Of a DNA stretch of 64,000 nt, positions 32,891-45,239 are shown piece after piece. The notes under the pieces are model-generated. The model worked only from the letters and a program-made list of their open reading frames with translations. It ran no database searches and was not told the DNA's origin. The DNA is from Mesodorylaimus sp. YZB2_4. Lineage: Eukaryota; Nematoda; Enoplea; Dorylaimida; Dorylaimidae. The translations under genes and the position numbers were made by a program. Each line of letters opens with the position of its first letter. Positions within the stretch are counted from its first letter, which is position 1. Location: contig JASANH010000913.1 of assembly GCA_030248295.1 (NCBI GenBank), forward strand, positions 62,001 to 126,000, written 5' to 3'.

Positions 32891-34465
32891 TTGTAAATAG
32901 AAAATTTGCACTGATTTGAAAAAGTTGTCCGCTGAAACAGGAAGGCTAAGCGTTACAGGCTGAACCTGAGCATCATAACTGGTTCAAAATTGAGTTTCAC
33001 TCACGACATTTTTGCAAATCTTTTCAGGAAACTTTTTCCACGAGCTTGAGGATAGGCTACCGCAGCGGTCGGTGAGCCAGGTTGCAAAATTTGTGGGAAC
33101 ACCGCATTTGGTACCCCATGTGGATTCCACATTGGTCGTCTATGGGTAAGAAAATATTGAAAATATTTTTAAAAAAAGATCATAAAATTTTTTTGTTTAG
33201 CCATTATTCACTGGTTGATAATACGACTCCCGTCGGATCTGTCAAGTTTTAACAGTCGAGTCAATCCTCGATCACCATCCGCATTATGGGTCTTTATAAA
33301 GGTTTTTTCAAATTCACAAAATTCTACGATTGTGCGAGTTTGGCATGAGTTCGACTCCTAAACGAAGAATCATTTTTGGAAATTTTTTATAGCTTAGGCA
33401 TAGCAGAAGTGTTAAATACGCAAGTAGTATTGGAAAGCAGAGCGTGATTTTATTTTCGGTTGGTTTTTCTTCCGCCTTTCCGTCAGTTTTTTTTCTCTCT
33501 TCTTGAACAGTGTCGTTTCTGGTATCCATACATTCGCACTGTATTTTGGTATTTTTCATATCCTTGAAGTTTCGTGCTCATGTTTCTTGGCAGAGGTTTC
33601 TCATACAGGGGTGATGAAGTATCCTAGACTATTTTGGGCGGGAAATTCAAATTTCAAATCATATCATTTAAGGTATCATTCAACTGCAGTAGGCTAGCGC
33701 AAAAGAATTATGTGGGCTGGAATCGATTCCCACTGGGGGATCAAATTTTTATTTTCTCGAAATCACCACTTAAATTTTTTCCAGTGATTGTGTGTGCCTA
33801 TTTAATGCACAGCCTTTGCACTTTTCAATTGGACGCTCTTATTCACTAGAAACTTGGAAGTTAGCTCGAACTACTAGGATAAGAGAGCGTACTGTAACTT
33901 GGAAAATATGGGTGCAAAACTATTTTAATGAGTCAATATGCGTCCCAGGAGGGAATATGGAGTATTTGGGAACTGTATGAGTATTTGCAATCAAATGTGT
34001 ACATAGTGATAAGTGATAAATTTTTTGTATGAATCGCACTGCAATGATTGGTTTTTAATGCTTTTGAAGTAAATCATGGTCACCAAAAATTCTCTGGTTT
34101 TGTATGAGTTATCTCAGCTTTTGCCTACGATGCTGTGTCAAAAGTGATTTTGTTGTCCGATTATATCTAGCGCTTTACTTTAGTCCTTCGTTGTTGTTAG
34201 CATTTGTGGTGGGAGTTCGAATTGCCACTTTTCCTGGACCCACAAAACTTCGTGCCACAAGCATGCTGAAATTTTTATCTTCTCAAGTTTGGTGCCATCA
34301 AAATGGAGTTTTACTGCATGCATGTTTACTGCATGCTGGCAAAATGGAGTTATCACTCTGCCTATGCATTCTCTAGAATCATGCATCATTCACTTGAATT
34401 TCGATTTGGGGATCCACTGCGGATCTCGCTTTGTGCTTACTGTGACGCAGAATGTAGGTACTGCG
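32890..34465. other. Gene-free stretch
   Basis: No gene is supported. A GGGCGGGAAATTCAAATTTC site occurs at 33637-33656, and a short direct repeat of AAAATGGAGTT lies at 34308 and 34342. Confidence 0.5.
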
Positions 34466-34795
34466 ACAAGGTCGTCGGTGGTGTAGCGGTCAAAGGCGTT
34501 TGTCACAGTTTGCTTGGCAAAGCTGGAAACTCTGGCCGTCCGAGAACAGGGCTACTGGGTGGCGGTGGGTGACTCACCCTTCATCGCTCCAGGGTCGATA
34601 CACGAGGAGAGGCCTTATAGGGTGGGAGGTTCTCGAATCCTGGTCCCCTCACGGAGCACGGGCTGGTATGGTTATCCCATTGGGTAACAGCCGACATCGC
34701 GGGGTAGCGACTAACACTCGCCCTTGCCCGGTGCGTCCCGGATTGACCCTAGTCGATCCAGGATGCAAGATAGGGTCAACTAACAAACCCCGCCA
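34465..34795 (+). mobile_element. SINE-B, uninterrupted copy
   Basis: It begins with a tRNA-like TCGGTGGTGTAGCGGTCAAA, contains GTGGGTGACTCACCC, and continues into CACGAGGAGAGGCC and the CCGACATCGCGG body. It matches, in order, both halves of the split copy at 9034-9815. Confidence 0.75.
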
Positions 34796-34799
34796 GCCC

Positions 34800-35929
34800 G
34801 CGGTGAATGTTCGGTCAGCGGCGCAAACAAATGGTAATGCTAAAAGAACCTGTTATCGTCACACCAACACATCATCCGTCACGCAAACACGATTTAGATA
34901 AAAAAGTTTATTTTAGCATCGCCTGGCACAGAACTATTAAAATGTGTACACCCCCTTCGTACCGCGGCCATCTGGGGACACGTCATTCTTACGCAATGCA
35001 TGATCGATAGAGCGACGAGAATGTTCTTTCGACCCGTGTAGAAAATTGGCATGGAAACTAACTTTTAAGTTCCCGCTCTCTGATGTAAGCCTAAACACAA
35101 ATCATCAGTGCGCATCTAGCCAAAGAAGAAACTATTTCTCACTCGTCAAATTTGTTAAACAGCCATAATTTATCATTATTAATTATGAAATTCAAAGCAA
35201 GGTCAGCACGGCATGAGCAATGTTGATTCAGTTTGTCTTCAACTACTAAGAGTATCATCTTCCTTCTGGGCGCAACATGTTATAAAGCGAGTTGTAAATA
35301 CTGGATTTGTTAAATCAGTTATACCGTTAGTTACGCAAAATCGCTCGGCTCGGCCGATTTAGCAGCTTACAAGAACGTTCGGCGTAGGAAACGTCAAAAT
35401 TGTCATGCTGCAGCTTGACGAGTAGTGGTTTCTTATTTTTTGGCTTTTTTTTCCATTCCCTCACTTCTACTTATACAAATTTTGAATCCTGAAATATTCT
35501 CTGCAAAACGCCGCCCTGCCGCAATCCTCCTTGGTCCATTTTCGGCAAAATAAGGGTCGATGAAGTGTTAAATCGATGTGGGTCGCTCCTTTTGGTCCAT
35601 ATTAGAGTAAGTTTGTTCAGGTTTTTGCATCGTTTTTGTGATATTGCTTTAACAGAAAATAAGTGTCTTTGTGTTTTCTGCAGATGCAATATTTATACGT
35701 ATTTGATCTGATGTTTTGTGTTGGATACAGTGCATATACTGTAATCAGCGAAAAGGTGGGGGGATGGAAGTCATCAATATGAATGAGAGATTCCGATATT
35801 ATGGAAGGGTTTAGACTAACAGGAGGAATATGCGCAGTTTTTTATTGCATTGCATTGTTCATCCGCGTGTTTCAGGCTGCAGCATTTACCGAAAGCTGAA
35901 AAATCCGCTTTTCAAGGTATTGTTTCAAT
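34800..35929. other. Gene-free stretch upstream of gene C
   Basis: I see nothing I can name. The region immediately upstream of 35930 presumably holds the gene C promoter and 5' UTR. Confidence 0.4.
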
Positions 35930-38900
35930 ATGGCAACAAGTCAACGCAAGTTTGGCCGAAAAAATTCGTTTACCGAATCATCGGATGACTATTGGGTCAC
36001 TCCGATGATCACTATTATATCTGGTCTCCCTACTCTATGGGACGAGTCGAACCAACAATTCAAGAGCAGGAATGCTCAGAAGGCTAACTGGGAGCAAGTT
36101 GCTTCCGAGCTAAAAACCAAGGGTATTAATGTACCTGGTAAGTAAAAGACTCGTTTGCGCAGCCCTTTTTTTCGCCCCTGGTCGATGCTAGATACAGTAA
36201 ATAAGGTGGAAACAAGTGCACGGCGAAGACTCTTATCTCTGGCGCAGGTCCGTTTTCAGCTACCTTCAGTTTGGACACTATCGCGCTAATCGCTGTCGTA
36301 GCGCTTGCCTACAAGAGCTACGAAATGCATTCCCAGTTTGATTAAAGCGAAAATGATCAGGCGCTCTGATTTTAGACCGCGCGTTTTTAATACAGTCCAA
36401 GGTGCTCCTGACGCTATGCACCAGCGTCTCCTGGTTTCCGCAAGAGTTTTGATTCAACGAGTGCTTTTTTACATTAAACACACCCAACACACCCTTCGAA
36501 GACTCAGCGTGCCTACTGTAGCCGCTTGCGCCGCTCATCTGATCTGCAGGATTTTGTTTACTGTATTGAAAGAATGCAGTAAAATCCACGGGTCGTTTGT
36601 TAAATTGAACGAGACGCCCTCATTACTCATTTAAGAAAAGAAACGGCGCAGGAAGCTGGCTTATATTTACATGTTCATAATTTACAACACCACCAAGCAC
36701 AGGTATGCGCAATCGAGGGTGAAAAAGATCAGGAAATGTTTTTCCAGGCCTCAAGTCTAACACACGCCCGCATGTAGCTGCGCGCCTAGCGTGAGTGACA
36801 GACGCGTAATCCACCAGGCCACGAGTCTGGTTTATATATATTACATGCTGTTTGACAAGCCATTCACAAAACTCGCCATTGGACTGCGGGGTTGTCATTG
36901 AGCAAGTCAATTGCACCTGCAATGCTACACCGTATTCTGATCAGCCTGATTCTTCTGAGCTTTGATACCTCTAGAAGGAAGGTATGCATGGTAAATGCGT
37001 TTTCAATGGCTAAAAATCCCGCCAAGGATGAATGAGGCGTGTTAAATAAACCTCGCATTTGCATCCATGATTCGTTGATCCAAGTCAATTTATCTCCGAT
37101 GCCTTGGTCGTATCGATCGATCGACTGATGCCTTTGTCGTATTGATCCATGCCTCTGCATCAGCCAGCAGCTGATTGATCCTCAGCGAAATAAAGCCAGA
37201 GGCAGCAGCTGTCGCAGCACATTAATATCAAAGTTTAAGCGGCCAAATCACCATTTGCTCTCACGTTCTCGATAAATATCGGCCCGCATCCGATGAAGAA
37301 ACGTGTTGGGCACCAATAGAGCCCCATGTGATGCAAGTGACTGTGCTATTTTTCCTCTTGGATTGTAGTCCAAGGACAAGATTTCCTTGAAAAGATACTA
37401 GACTGGTGTCATAGTGTATCGTTTCCAAAGCTGGTAGATACAGTCCCCTACATCGTTTTGCAGTAAGACTAGTAGCGGGAATTCAAAGCCTGCGCAATCT
37501 TTGAGTTAAAAGAGCAATGGATCGCTGCGTACCAAACTCTTGGCTTGCAACGAAGTTAGCCAGACCTCAACGTTGTTGGTGAATGAAAGATTTACCAAAT
37601 TACAAATCAGGACCAGGCGACAAGTACAAACGCAGTCTGCTGCTTTCTGCACGGGTGCTTGAGCTCGCCACTCGCGCATATGAGACAGTCGCTGAATGGA
37701 CGCACTCATTGAAACGTTCCAAATTGGCAACTTTGTTAAACTGCTGCTCATTACAATCTGTTATCAATCTTTTTGATGCCATCCATTTCGCACCAGCAAC
37801 CACAGTAAGCGCGCCAATTCAATTTTTGGGTGGAATCAGGGGCCTAGCACTCTTTGTTGCTAAGCCCCATTTTTCCACCGTAATTCTTCCTCCGTAATCT
37901 TCTTCAGGGGGGGGGTAGTCTTTTTTGCGAGGCCACTTGTTTCATATAGCAGATAGATTTCGAATCTACACCTGTCTTTAGACCGTAAAGGCATCAGGTG
38001 CTCACTTTACATCCTGTTTAACCGTCAGAGGCTCTTTCAATTGTCAAATCATTTGTGCAAGTCTTTCTTTGGTTTTTAGGTGGCATCAATGACATTAAGA
38101 AACGATGGTATGGTCTTCGAGATGCCTTTTTTAAGAAACACGAATTAAAACCCATTGACTCAACTGGCCGTGTTTCAAAGAACGCAAAATACTTTGATTC
38201 AATGGGGTTCCTTGGTCAAACTTTAAAATTTAAAAGGTATGAGTCGAAGGATTGGTTTTTTTCTAGATTTTTGGAATTTTTATGTTCTTTTAGATCTGCG
38301 TCTAATCCTGAAGATGAGGAACCACCATCGAAAAAAGTAAAATGTCAATTGTCTGGTGATCAGACAGCAGCTGATGAAGGTATGACAGCCGTGTATTCAA
38401 TACTGGCTGTCGGCACTACCCCGCCACCGTCACCAACGTCACGCCAACCCCAAATAGTTATCCCCAGTCAAGCCGAAATCGATAAACAACGTCAAGTATT
38501 GTTGAAAGAAATGGAATGCTTGGACGAAATTCGTCAAGCTTATGAAAAAGAGCGCGATAAAAAATTGGCAGCACCAGGGACCGCAGAGAAGAACAAAGCG
38601 TCTCAAAAGTCCCGTTATGATAGCAAAAACGGGAAATTAGGGAGAATCGATTTGCGTGAAGCAATCATCAAAGAAAAATTGGAGAATTTAAAGTCGAAGG
38701 AATATTTGAAATATGTTTCAGAAGATCGTGATCGATTGGAACGTGCGGTGAAATCGATGATGCCACTGACGGATGATCAAAGTGGAGACGCACGCCAGCA
38801 ACTGGTGGATGAATGCAATCAATTATGGAATCAGTATTCTGAATTATTAAATCATAAGAGCGAAATCGATCAGCGCTTTTCAAGCTCGGATCAAAACGAT

Positions 38901-39266
38901 CGGGATCAATTACATTATGGAAGGCAATCGATTTCCATTAAAATCGAATTGATTATTGAGCGCATATCGAGCAAGAAAAAAGATATTCGTATTTATGATT
39001 TGAAAAAAGCGAAAAGAGCGGAGGATGATGAAAACCGTTGTCTAAATGAGCTTGTAACAAATATTTGTAATGGAGAAATCCCTGATTTGGGCCAGTCAAG
39101 CCCAGGCTTGGTTGAGAGGATTTTGGAAAGTTCCGTCGTCAACGAGCCGATCGAGGGGCCACAGATCAAAATGGTTCACGGAGGGAGTCCCCTCGGTGAT
39201 CCAATGATCAGTGGAATAGGGTCAGCTGTCAGTGATGACGATTCACTGACCTTTTTCACCCTTTGA
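35930..39266 (+). CDS. Gene C: MADF-domain coiled-coil protein
   Basis: Exons are 35930-36137, 38080-38236 and 38294-39266, giving 445 aa. Splice sites: donor GTAAGT, acceptor TTTTTAG; then a short 57-nt intron with donor GTATGA and acceptor CTTTTAG. The first two exons encode one MADF (Myb/SANT-like, Adf-1 type) DNA-binding domain, about residues 27-110: Leu-x-x-Leu-Trp-Asp, Asn-Trp-Glu-Gln-Val-Ala, Lys-Lys-Arg-Trp-x-x-Leu-Arg-Asp and Met-x-Phe-Leu. A Lys-Lys-Val-Lys cluster near residue 140 could be a nuclear signal. The remainder is mostly charged coiled coil with an acidic C-terminus. MADF proteins bind DNA as transcription factors or derive from transposon helper proteins. The ATG at 35930 follows a C-free leader and precedes a basic N-terminus. 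The 57-nt intron is in frame, so retention would add 19 residues. Confidence 0.82.
36138..38079 (+). other. Gene C intron 1
   Basis: The 1.9-kb intron holds the SINE-C copy at 36668-36836 and no other feature that I recognise. Open frames such as 37583-37897 lack support. Confidence 0.6.
36668..36836 (-). repeat. SINE-C copy in gene C intron 1
   Basis: On the minus strand, CCAGACTCGTGGCCTGGTGG matches the A-box region of the copy at 11110-11300, followed by a related body ending near TATGAACATG. Confidence 0.7.
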
Positions 39267-41600
39267 TAAGGCAAAAATGCCTGAAGGTGAGGAGTTGGGG
39301 TTGGAGTGAGTCTTAATGAAAGACTTAATAGGTCTTTCATTAGGACTTAAGATATGATTTGTCGCTTTTTGTAACTTCTATCCTGACAAGGGAGGAAGAT
39401 TATGTATATTTTTAAACAACTCCAAGACTCATCTGCTCTGTCAAGTCATAATCTCCATTATTTTTATGCCTATGCTATTTTTGGAGATGCCAATTCTGAC
39501 ATTTTCAAAATATGTATGGGTCTTTTTATTGGAGATGATGAGATGAGCTTCGTCGAGTCTTGGCAGGTGTTTGACTTTTTTAGTGGGAGTAGCTTTTTTA
39601 TAATAATTTTTTTGAACAGAAAAATTTGGGACGCAAAATTTAAAAAGTTTTATCCAGGGAACAGTGAAAGCAAAATCTGAAAGAAATTTACCATCTTATC
39701 CCTTGGCTTAAAACTTTTTACCCCTCCGAGGGGGCTTATTGGAATTTGTGTGCCCTTGTGGTGCGGTGATGTGTCTGTGGCCTGGCGGGGGGGGGGGGGG
39801 GGGGCAGGTCTTACAGGACCTTGTGTGGCCTGGCGGGGGCAGCCTTCAGGTAGGGTTGCAGGGAGGGTGGCAGGGCTGAGGGGGTGGTGTGTCTGTGGCC
39901 TGGCGGTGGCAGAGACAGTAAGACCTGGCGTGGCTTAGGCAGGGCCACAGGGAGGGTCGGGCCAGGCCAGGCCTGCAGAGGGGTGTTCACAGAAAAGTTG
40001 AAAATGTGATGCTGCGACTATATATTATTCAGAATGGGATTCCCAAATTTTACTGGACGCAATATAAACATTGATTTTTTTGGATTAAGTAGTGTTTATT
40101 TCATTAGATGGCTCTTTGATTTGTACTGAATTATGGTTTACCATACATTATTAAGGTCTGGCGGACTTATCATAGTTTTTAGTTTGACGAGATGCTGAAT
40201 TGCGAATGGAGGGAGAGCAAAGGGGCTCGTTAAGAAACTGACTAGGATACCATGTTTGGCCGAGGTCAGGGCGACTATGAGGGAATAACCTCCGCGTGCA
40301 AATTGGGGAAAAACAAATTTGCAATTTTCCCGCTATTTATAAATTTGAATTTTTGATTTGTATACATTTCTCACATGAAACATGGCTTCTTTTCACAAGG
40401 ACTTACTGCACTTGTTTCTGGGAATACATCGTTGCATGGGAGGATAAGGGAATTGACAAGCAGAATCTTCAACACCTTTTCCATAATGCAAAGCGGATGC
40501 CCCTTGCCCCCTATGTACATACATGGTATTTGCAGCTGTAGTGCATATGTGGTGTATGTGATTTGATTGTCCCGCCAGATAGCGCAGGCTTATATGCGTT
40601 AATTGATCGATGACTGTTTCGATATTGGTCTTTTGTCGGCTGTGTAATCTTGTATTTGATGGTTTTCCATATGGGATAATAATTATGGCTGTTATGCATG
40701 TTATTTGTCATGGGAATATTCTAGAAGTATAAATTCTAGTATTAGTGAGCAATAATAACCGGATTTCTGAGGTACGTTGGCTCGCTCTCAAAACCTTTCA
40801 ATCTACCAACAGCATAGAATAGACAGATCGACATCTGAAATTATTCTTTACAGCCACAGCCAGAGTATAACGCAGGATGTGGTAGAGGATATCGCTACTT
40901 ATCGTCAGTGCACACTCTGGTGAAACGGATAATTGAATAGACAAATATTATGTGCAATGTAGTTTCAGCTCCCTTCTTAGTTGCTGTGATGACCTAAAAC
41001 TGCAAAAGACTGATATTTTTTCGAGGGGCGGAACTCTGGCTAGTACAGGCGGTCATGGAAACATATGATTATCTGAAATCATATTTTACCCATAAAAAAT
41101 ACTTGATTTGAATGAGTATGCGTATACGCAAAGTCTCTTCAATGCGTATGCATATCGCGAATACGCTAATTGAGTACTCATAAAAGTATGCGTACAATTT
41201 GCGTATTGCGTATATTTCCTGTATTAGGTCAGTGCAAACAGTATAACAAAGTCCCATACTGTAACTAATTATGTGACCTTGTCAGCGGGTAAATAACGAT
41301 TCCGAAGACCATAACGTTAAAATGTCTAGGCTTGATTGTGAGAGTATTGCTGGACTTGGTTCGTGAATTTCGATTTTGAGCAATGCCAAAATCGTGCTTG
41401 GCATGCAGACACCTCGCCGAGTGAAATGTAAACCCTCAAGGCTCAGGGCTACTATTGTCGTTAGACTTCGAAAAAGCCGATCGACACGGTTAGTTGGGAC
41501 TTCATGTTTCTAGCCCTGCAGTTTAAAAATTTTGGTCCGCTTTTTATCTCGACTGTGAAAACGTTGTACCTTGGCTCTACGAGTGAGGTGGTGAACAATG
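39267..41600. other. Gene-free stretch after gene C
   Basis: The 3' flank of gene C includes a hairpin-like TTAATGAAAGACTTAATAGG / TCTTTCATTAGG region at 39314-39347. A GGCCTGGCGG minisatellite with a G tract lies at 39755-39990. A GCGTATGCATATCGCGAATAC-type repeat lies at 41120-41190. No gene is supported. Confidence 0.5.
39755..39990 (+). repeat. Minisatellite of GTGTCTGTGGCCTGGCGG-like units
   Basis: TGTGGCCTGGCGG recurs with small changes at about 39775, 39823, 39893 and 39925, with a G tract at about 39787-39803. Confidence 0.65.
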
Positions 41601-41623
41601 GGCACATATCTGGTCGAATTTAG

Positions 41624-41932
41624 TTGGGCCGCGGTATTCGCCAGGGCTGCCCATTATCGCCATACCTGTTCATCATCGCCATCGACTATCTGGCCACTGC
41701 ACTTGAGTCCAATCCTGCTGTGCATGGTATCTCCTTGCATGGGGTTAAATACCTGACCTGTCAATTTGCGAACGACACAACCTTATTTCTTCGAGATAAA
41801 CAGTCAGCTGAGGAGGCCTTGAAGCTTGTTGAAGACTTTAGCAGGGTATCGGGACTAAGGTTGAACAAAGGGAAATCGGAATGTTTAGGTCTTGGCCCAA
41901 AATATAACGAGCTGGAACATCGCGGCCACTAG
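41624..41932 (+). pseudogene. LINE reverse transcriptase fragment
   Basis: The frame has Arg-Gln-Gly-Cys-Pro-Leu-Ser-Pro-Tyr-Leu-Phe (RT motif 4 of non-LTR elements), then Phe-Ala-Asn-Asp in place of the catalytic Phe/Tyr-Ala-Asp-Asp, then Gly-Leu-x-Leu-Asn-x-x-Lys-Ser. The altered catalytic motif and truncation make it inactive. Confidence 0.82.
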
Positions 41933-41949
41933 TCAGCATATTCGCTTAG

Positions 41950-42138
41950 ATCCTGGTGGGGCAAATCTTCCAGAGAGACCCTAGTATCCGTCCGTCAGTC
42001 GCCGACATGCTGAATAGCCCCTGGTTGAATCCATCACCTGCAGCGGAAAGTGGAGAAATGCAAGCAATATGGGAGCACATAATCGTTGCCAAGCTGTCGA
42101 TACTGCATCGTTCAACTGATACGAGGTCAGGCTACTAA
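41950..42138 (+). pseudogene. Protein-kinase-like terminal exon fragment
   Basis: After a CGCTTAG acceptor-like site, the frame reads Ile-Phe-Gln-Arg-Asp-Pro-Ser-x-Arg-Pro-Ser-Val-x-x-Met-Leu-x-x-Pro-Trp-Leu. This is the usual form of subdomain XI at the end of Ser/Thr kinase domains. About 40 further residues follow to a stop. No other kinase exon is visible upstream. The part from 42003 is copied at 44387. It is probably a captured or stranded exon. Confidence 0.5.
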
Positions 42139-42610
42139 AAATTTTAAGGTCTGCAGAGAAATAATGAAAATTTTGCAGACAAAATTCTTTTTTTTTCTTT
42201 TGCTGTTGCTGCGAAACAGAGAAAATTGTCTTCTGGTTTTTTTTGTTGCAACGGATGCCAAATAGAACGCGGTGAAGATATTATGGAAAAATTGCCTGGT
42301 GAATTTTATTTGTTTGACGAAAAGTTATTTTTTTTTATTTATATCAAATAAAAAGAAATTAGGACCTGTAACTGAATGAAAATTTCCAGACATGTCTTTT
42401 TTACTTTTTTTGGTTTTTACATTCTATTTGATAATATAGTTTCTAATAAGTAAAATGAGTGTCGCAATGTTTTCAAGGGTGGAATGACTCTACAGTGCGC
42501 GGTGATGTGCATTACTGCGCAATTGAGGTTGAGAAAACTGGGATTTGGTCTGTGGTCTTTTCTTGGCACTGCTTGACAGAAGTTTTCTGGGTCCTTGAAA
42601 CAGTGTACAT
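42003..42610 (+). repeat. Segmental duplicate R3, first copy
   Basis: It runs from CGACATGCTGAATAGCCCC to AACAGTGTACAT and matches 44387-45007 almost throughout, with small indels. It includes the 3' part of the kinase-like exon. At its right end it meets the fold-back element. Confidence 0.88.
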
Positions 42611-43393
42611 TTCCAAAAAAGTCTGTTATCACAGACTCAAAACTTTTAGACCAGCCAATGCACACAGTGAAACCAGGGCTTGGGATGTCTGGTCTATTCG
42701 GCCACTACTAAGCGCAACAATCGCTTAGGAAATACGAGTATGTCTGAGCAGAAGCTGCTTTTTCCGCATGAATATCAACAGAACGACTGATCCTGACAAC
42801 GAGCAGAGGATCATGCAATCCTGTGCTCGTGGTCCACAAAGTGGGCTGGGGGTGTCTAATTCGCGGGCTATGCGTAGTAGCGCTTGCTCTTATTGTTACT
42901 AGGGAGTGTTCGACTCGGGGCCAGGTAAATCATTTTGTGTCATGCGCCCTTTCATCCTTGAGTGTGTCATTACTGATATGATAAACCATGAGCATGAACA
43001 TAAAGTAGGAAGAAGGGGGGGGGGGGGAGATTTTACAGTGTCCCTTGAGGCTAGACATGTAACGATAAGCCATATCACTTCACTCGCAGCTCTACAGCTT
43101 TGGCGTATTTAGGTTGCTCGTGTGAAACAGCACAGCTGCCTTTTGGGAGTCTGTCTGGACAGCAGCAGTACAAACACAGAACAAAACCTTTGTGGCTTGG
43201 ATGCTGACATATCAACGCATACATACAATATATGTGTGCGAGCCATTACACGCAGTGTCCAGTGCCTAACATGCTGGGCCGACTCTCCTTTTTCTTGTGG
43301 CCGAGTAGACCAGCCGTCCCAAGCCCTGCTTCCACTGTGTGCATTGGCTGGTCTAAAAGTTTTGAGTATGTGATAACAGACTTTTTTGGAAAT
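42608..43393. repeat. Fold-back element with about 95-bp inverted arms
   Basis: The left arm (42608-42704) starts CATTTCCAAAAAAGTCTG and the right arm (43299-43393) ends CAGACTTTTTTGGAAATG. The two are inverted copies over about 95 bp with scattered mismatches. The centre carries a SINE-C 3' fragment (42903-43005) and a G tract. Confidence 0.8.
42903..43005 (+). repeat. SINE-C 3' fragment
   Basis: GTGTTCGACTCGGGGCCAGG, AAATCATTTTGTG and ATGAGCATGAACAT match the B-box and body of SINE-C (minus strand of 11110-11300). Confidence 0.65.
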
Positions 43394-44386
43394 GATAAAA
43401 CCGTTTTTCGTTTTTTGCTAGAAACTAGTTTGGCCCAAAACACTTGTTGGAACAACTGATAGAATTGAGTGACCACCAAACACCTTCTTCCAAACCTCTT
43501 AAAGAGAGAAACATAAAACGGAACGTGAACCCCCGCCCATGAAATTACTCGTAAAGACCGCCTACAGATCGACCATTTCATAGTCAGAAACTCTTACCCG
43601 CACTACCGTGCCTGCTCATGAAATGCACAGATTTTTCGAATATGTACTCAGATATACAGGCGGCAGGAAAAACAACAAAAGCTCATTCGTAAGGATTCCT
43701 TATTCGTGAGGCTCATTCGTGCGTAATCCGCACGGGGAACTATCTCATGCTCGAGTGGTCTTAACTTCTTTATCCTCAGAGCATTCCATCAGAAGATAAC
43801 AGAACGCTCAGGATCCGCAAGTTTTATCAAGTTATTATTAGCTTTAATTTTTCTCAACAATATTACCTCCACATCTAATAGAACATGTCCTGACCATGGT
43901 AATTCTTTCCACATCATTTATTTCCGTTCACATACTCTCAATTTATTATCGGCAAATTTATTGCTGTGCACCAAACCGATCTTCGTGAGAGCGCGCTAAG
44001 CCTAGCCAATCAATTGCGCTGCGCCTCAACCCGTTCAGTTGATGTTTCTAAACACCGCGCCGAAAATGAAAAAACAGAAACACCTGCGCCAGCTACTTTC
44101 AAAAGTCGATAACTCAAGAATGATTGAACCGAAAACTTGATTTTTCGCAAGCTTTGCAAGATAGGTCAGATCTGCCACCATGTCAATTTTTATCGAAATC
44201 CGTCCAGTACCTGACGAGCGACGGATCAAAAAAGCTGAAACAGTGACTATTTCCAGAATTAACTTTTCGGAAATTGAAGCTTCAAAAAAATGACCGTCAA
44301 AAGGCAGAGTCCGAAAGTTTCAGCTTTCAGAGAAACTAACATTCACAACTGTACGAGATGTGGTTGTTGATCGAGGCACATGTTGT
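43394..44386. other. Gene-free spacer between duplicates
   Basis: No gene or clear repeat is recognised here. Confidence 0.45.
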
Positions 44387-45007
44387 CGACATGCTGAATA
44401 GCCCCTGGTTGAATCCATCCCTGCAGTGGGGGGTGGAGAAATGCAAACAATATGGAAGCACATAATCGTTGCCGAGCTGTCGGTACTGCATCGTTCGACT
44501 GATACGAGGTAAGGCTACTAAAAATTTTAAGGTCTGCAAAGAAATAATGAGATTTTCGTTATGAAATTTTGCAGACCAAATTTTTTTTTTCTTTTGCTGT
44601 TGCTGCGAAACAGAGAAAATTGTCTTCTGGTTTTTTCTTGTTGCAACGGATGCCAAATAGAACGCGGTGAAGATATTATGGAAAAAATTGCCTGGTGAAT
44701 TTTATTTGTTTGACGAAAAGTTATATTTTTTTATTTATATCAAATAAAAAGAAATTAGGACCTGTAACTGGATGGAAATTTCCAGAACTGTCTTTTTTAC
44801 TTTTTCTGGTTTTTGCATTTTATTTGCTAATGTAGTTTCTAATAAGTAAAATGAGTGTCGCAATGTTTTCAAGGGTGGAATGACTCTACAGTGCGCGGTG
44901 ATGTGCGTTACTGCGCAATTGGGGTTGAGAAAACTGAGATTTGGTCTGTGGTCTTTTCTTGGCACTGCTTGACAGAAGTTTTCTGGGTCCTTAAAACAGT
45001 GTACATA
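44387..45007 (+). repeat. Segmental duplicate R3, second copy
   Basis: This is the counterpart of 42003-42610. It continues directly into the 3' flank of the NERD-helicase gene. Its last ~70 bp also resembles 30040-30090, downstream of the OTU/transposase gene. Confidence 0.88.
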
Positions 45008-45239
45008 TTCACTGCGAGTTTTTGTGCTGTACGAAATTTCACCGACTGAAACCACTAATCGTTTGGAAGTCAGAATATTATAAATTTTTAATTGGTTTTG
45101 TTTTGATATTTGGAATGCCTCAATCGTAAAAAGGCACAGAAACAAAAAGCCTGTGCGCTATAAATGACGCGAAACACAAAGAAAACTACAATTTGTGCAT
45201 GCACAGGACGTTTTAAATTTTCAGGCCGAAAAGTATTTT

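Noticed and set aside
38237..38293. Continuous reading of gene C through 38237-38293
   Set aside because: The segment has a GTATGA donor and a TTCTTTTAG acceptor and encodes an aromatic-rich insert unlike its neighbours; an intron is the better reading, although retention is possible.
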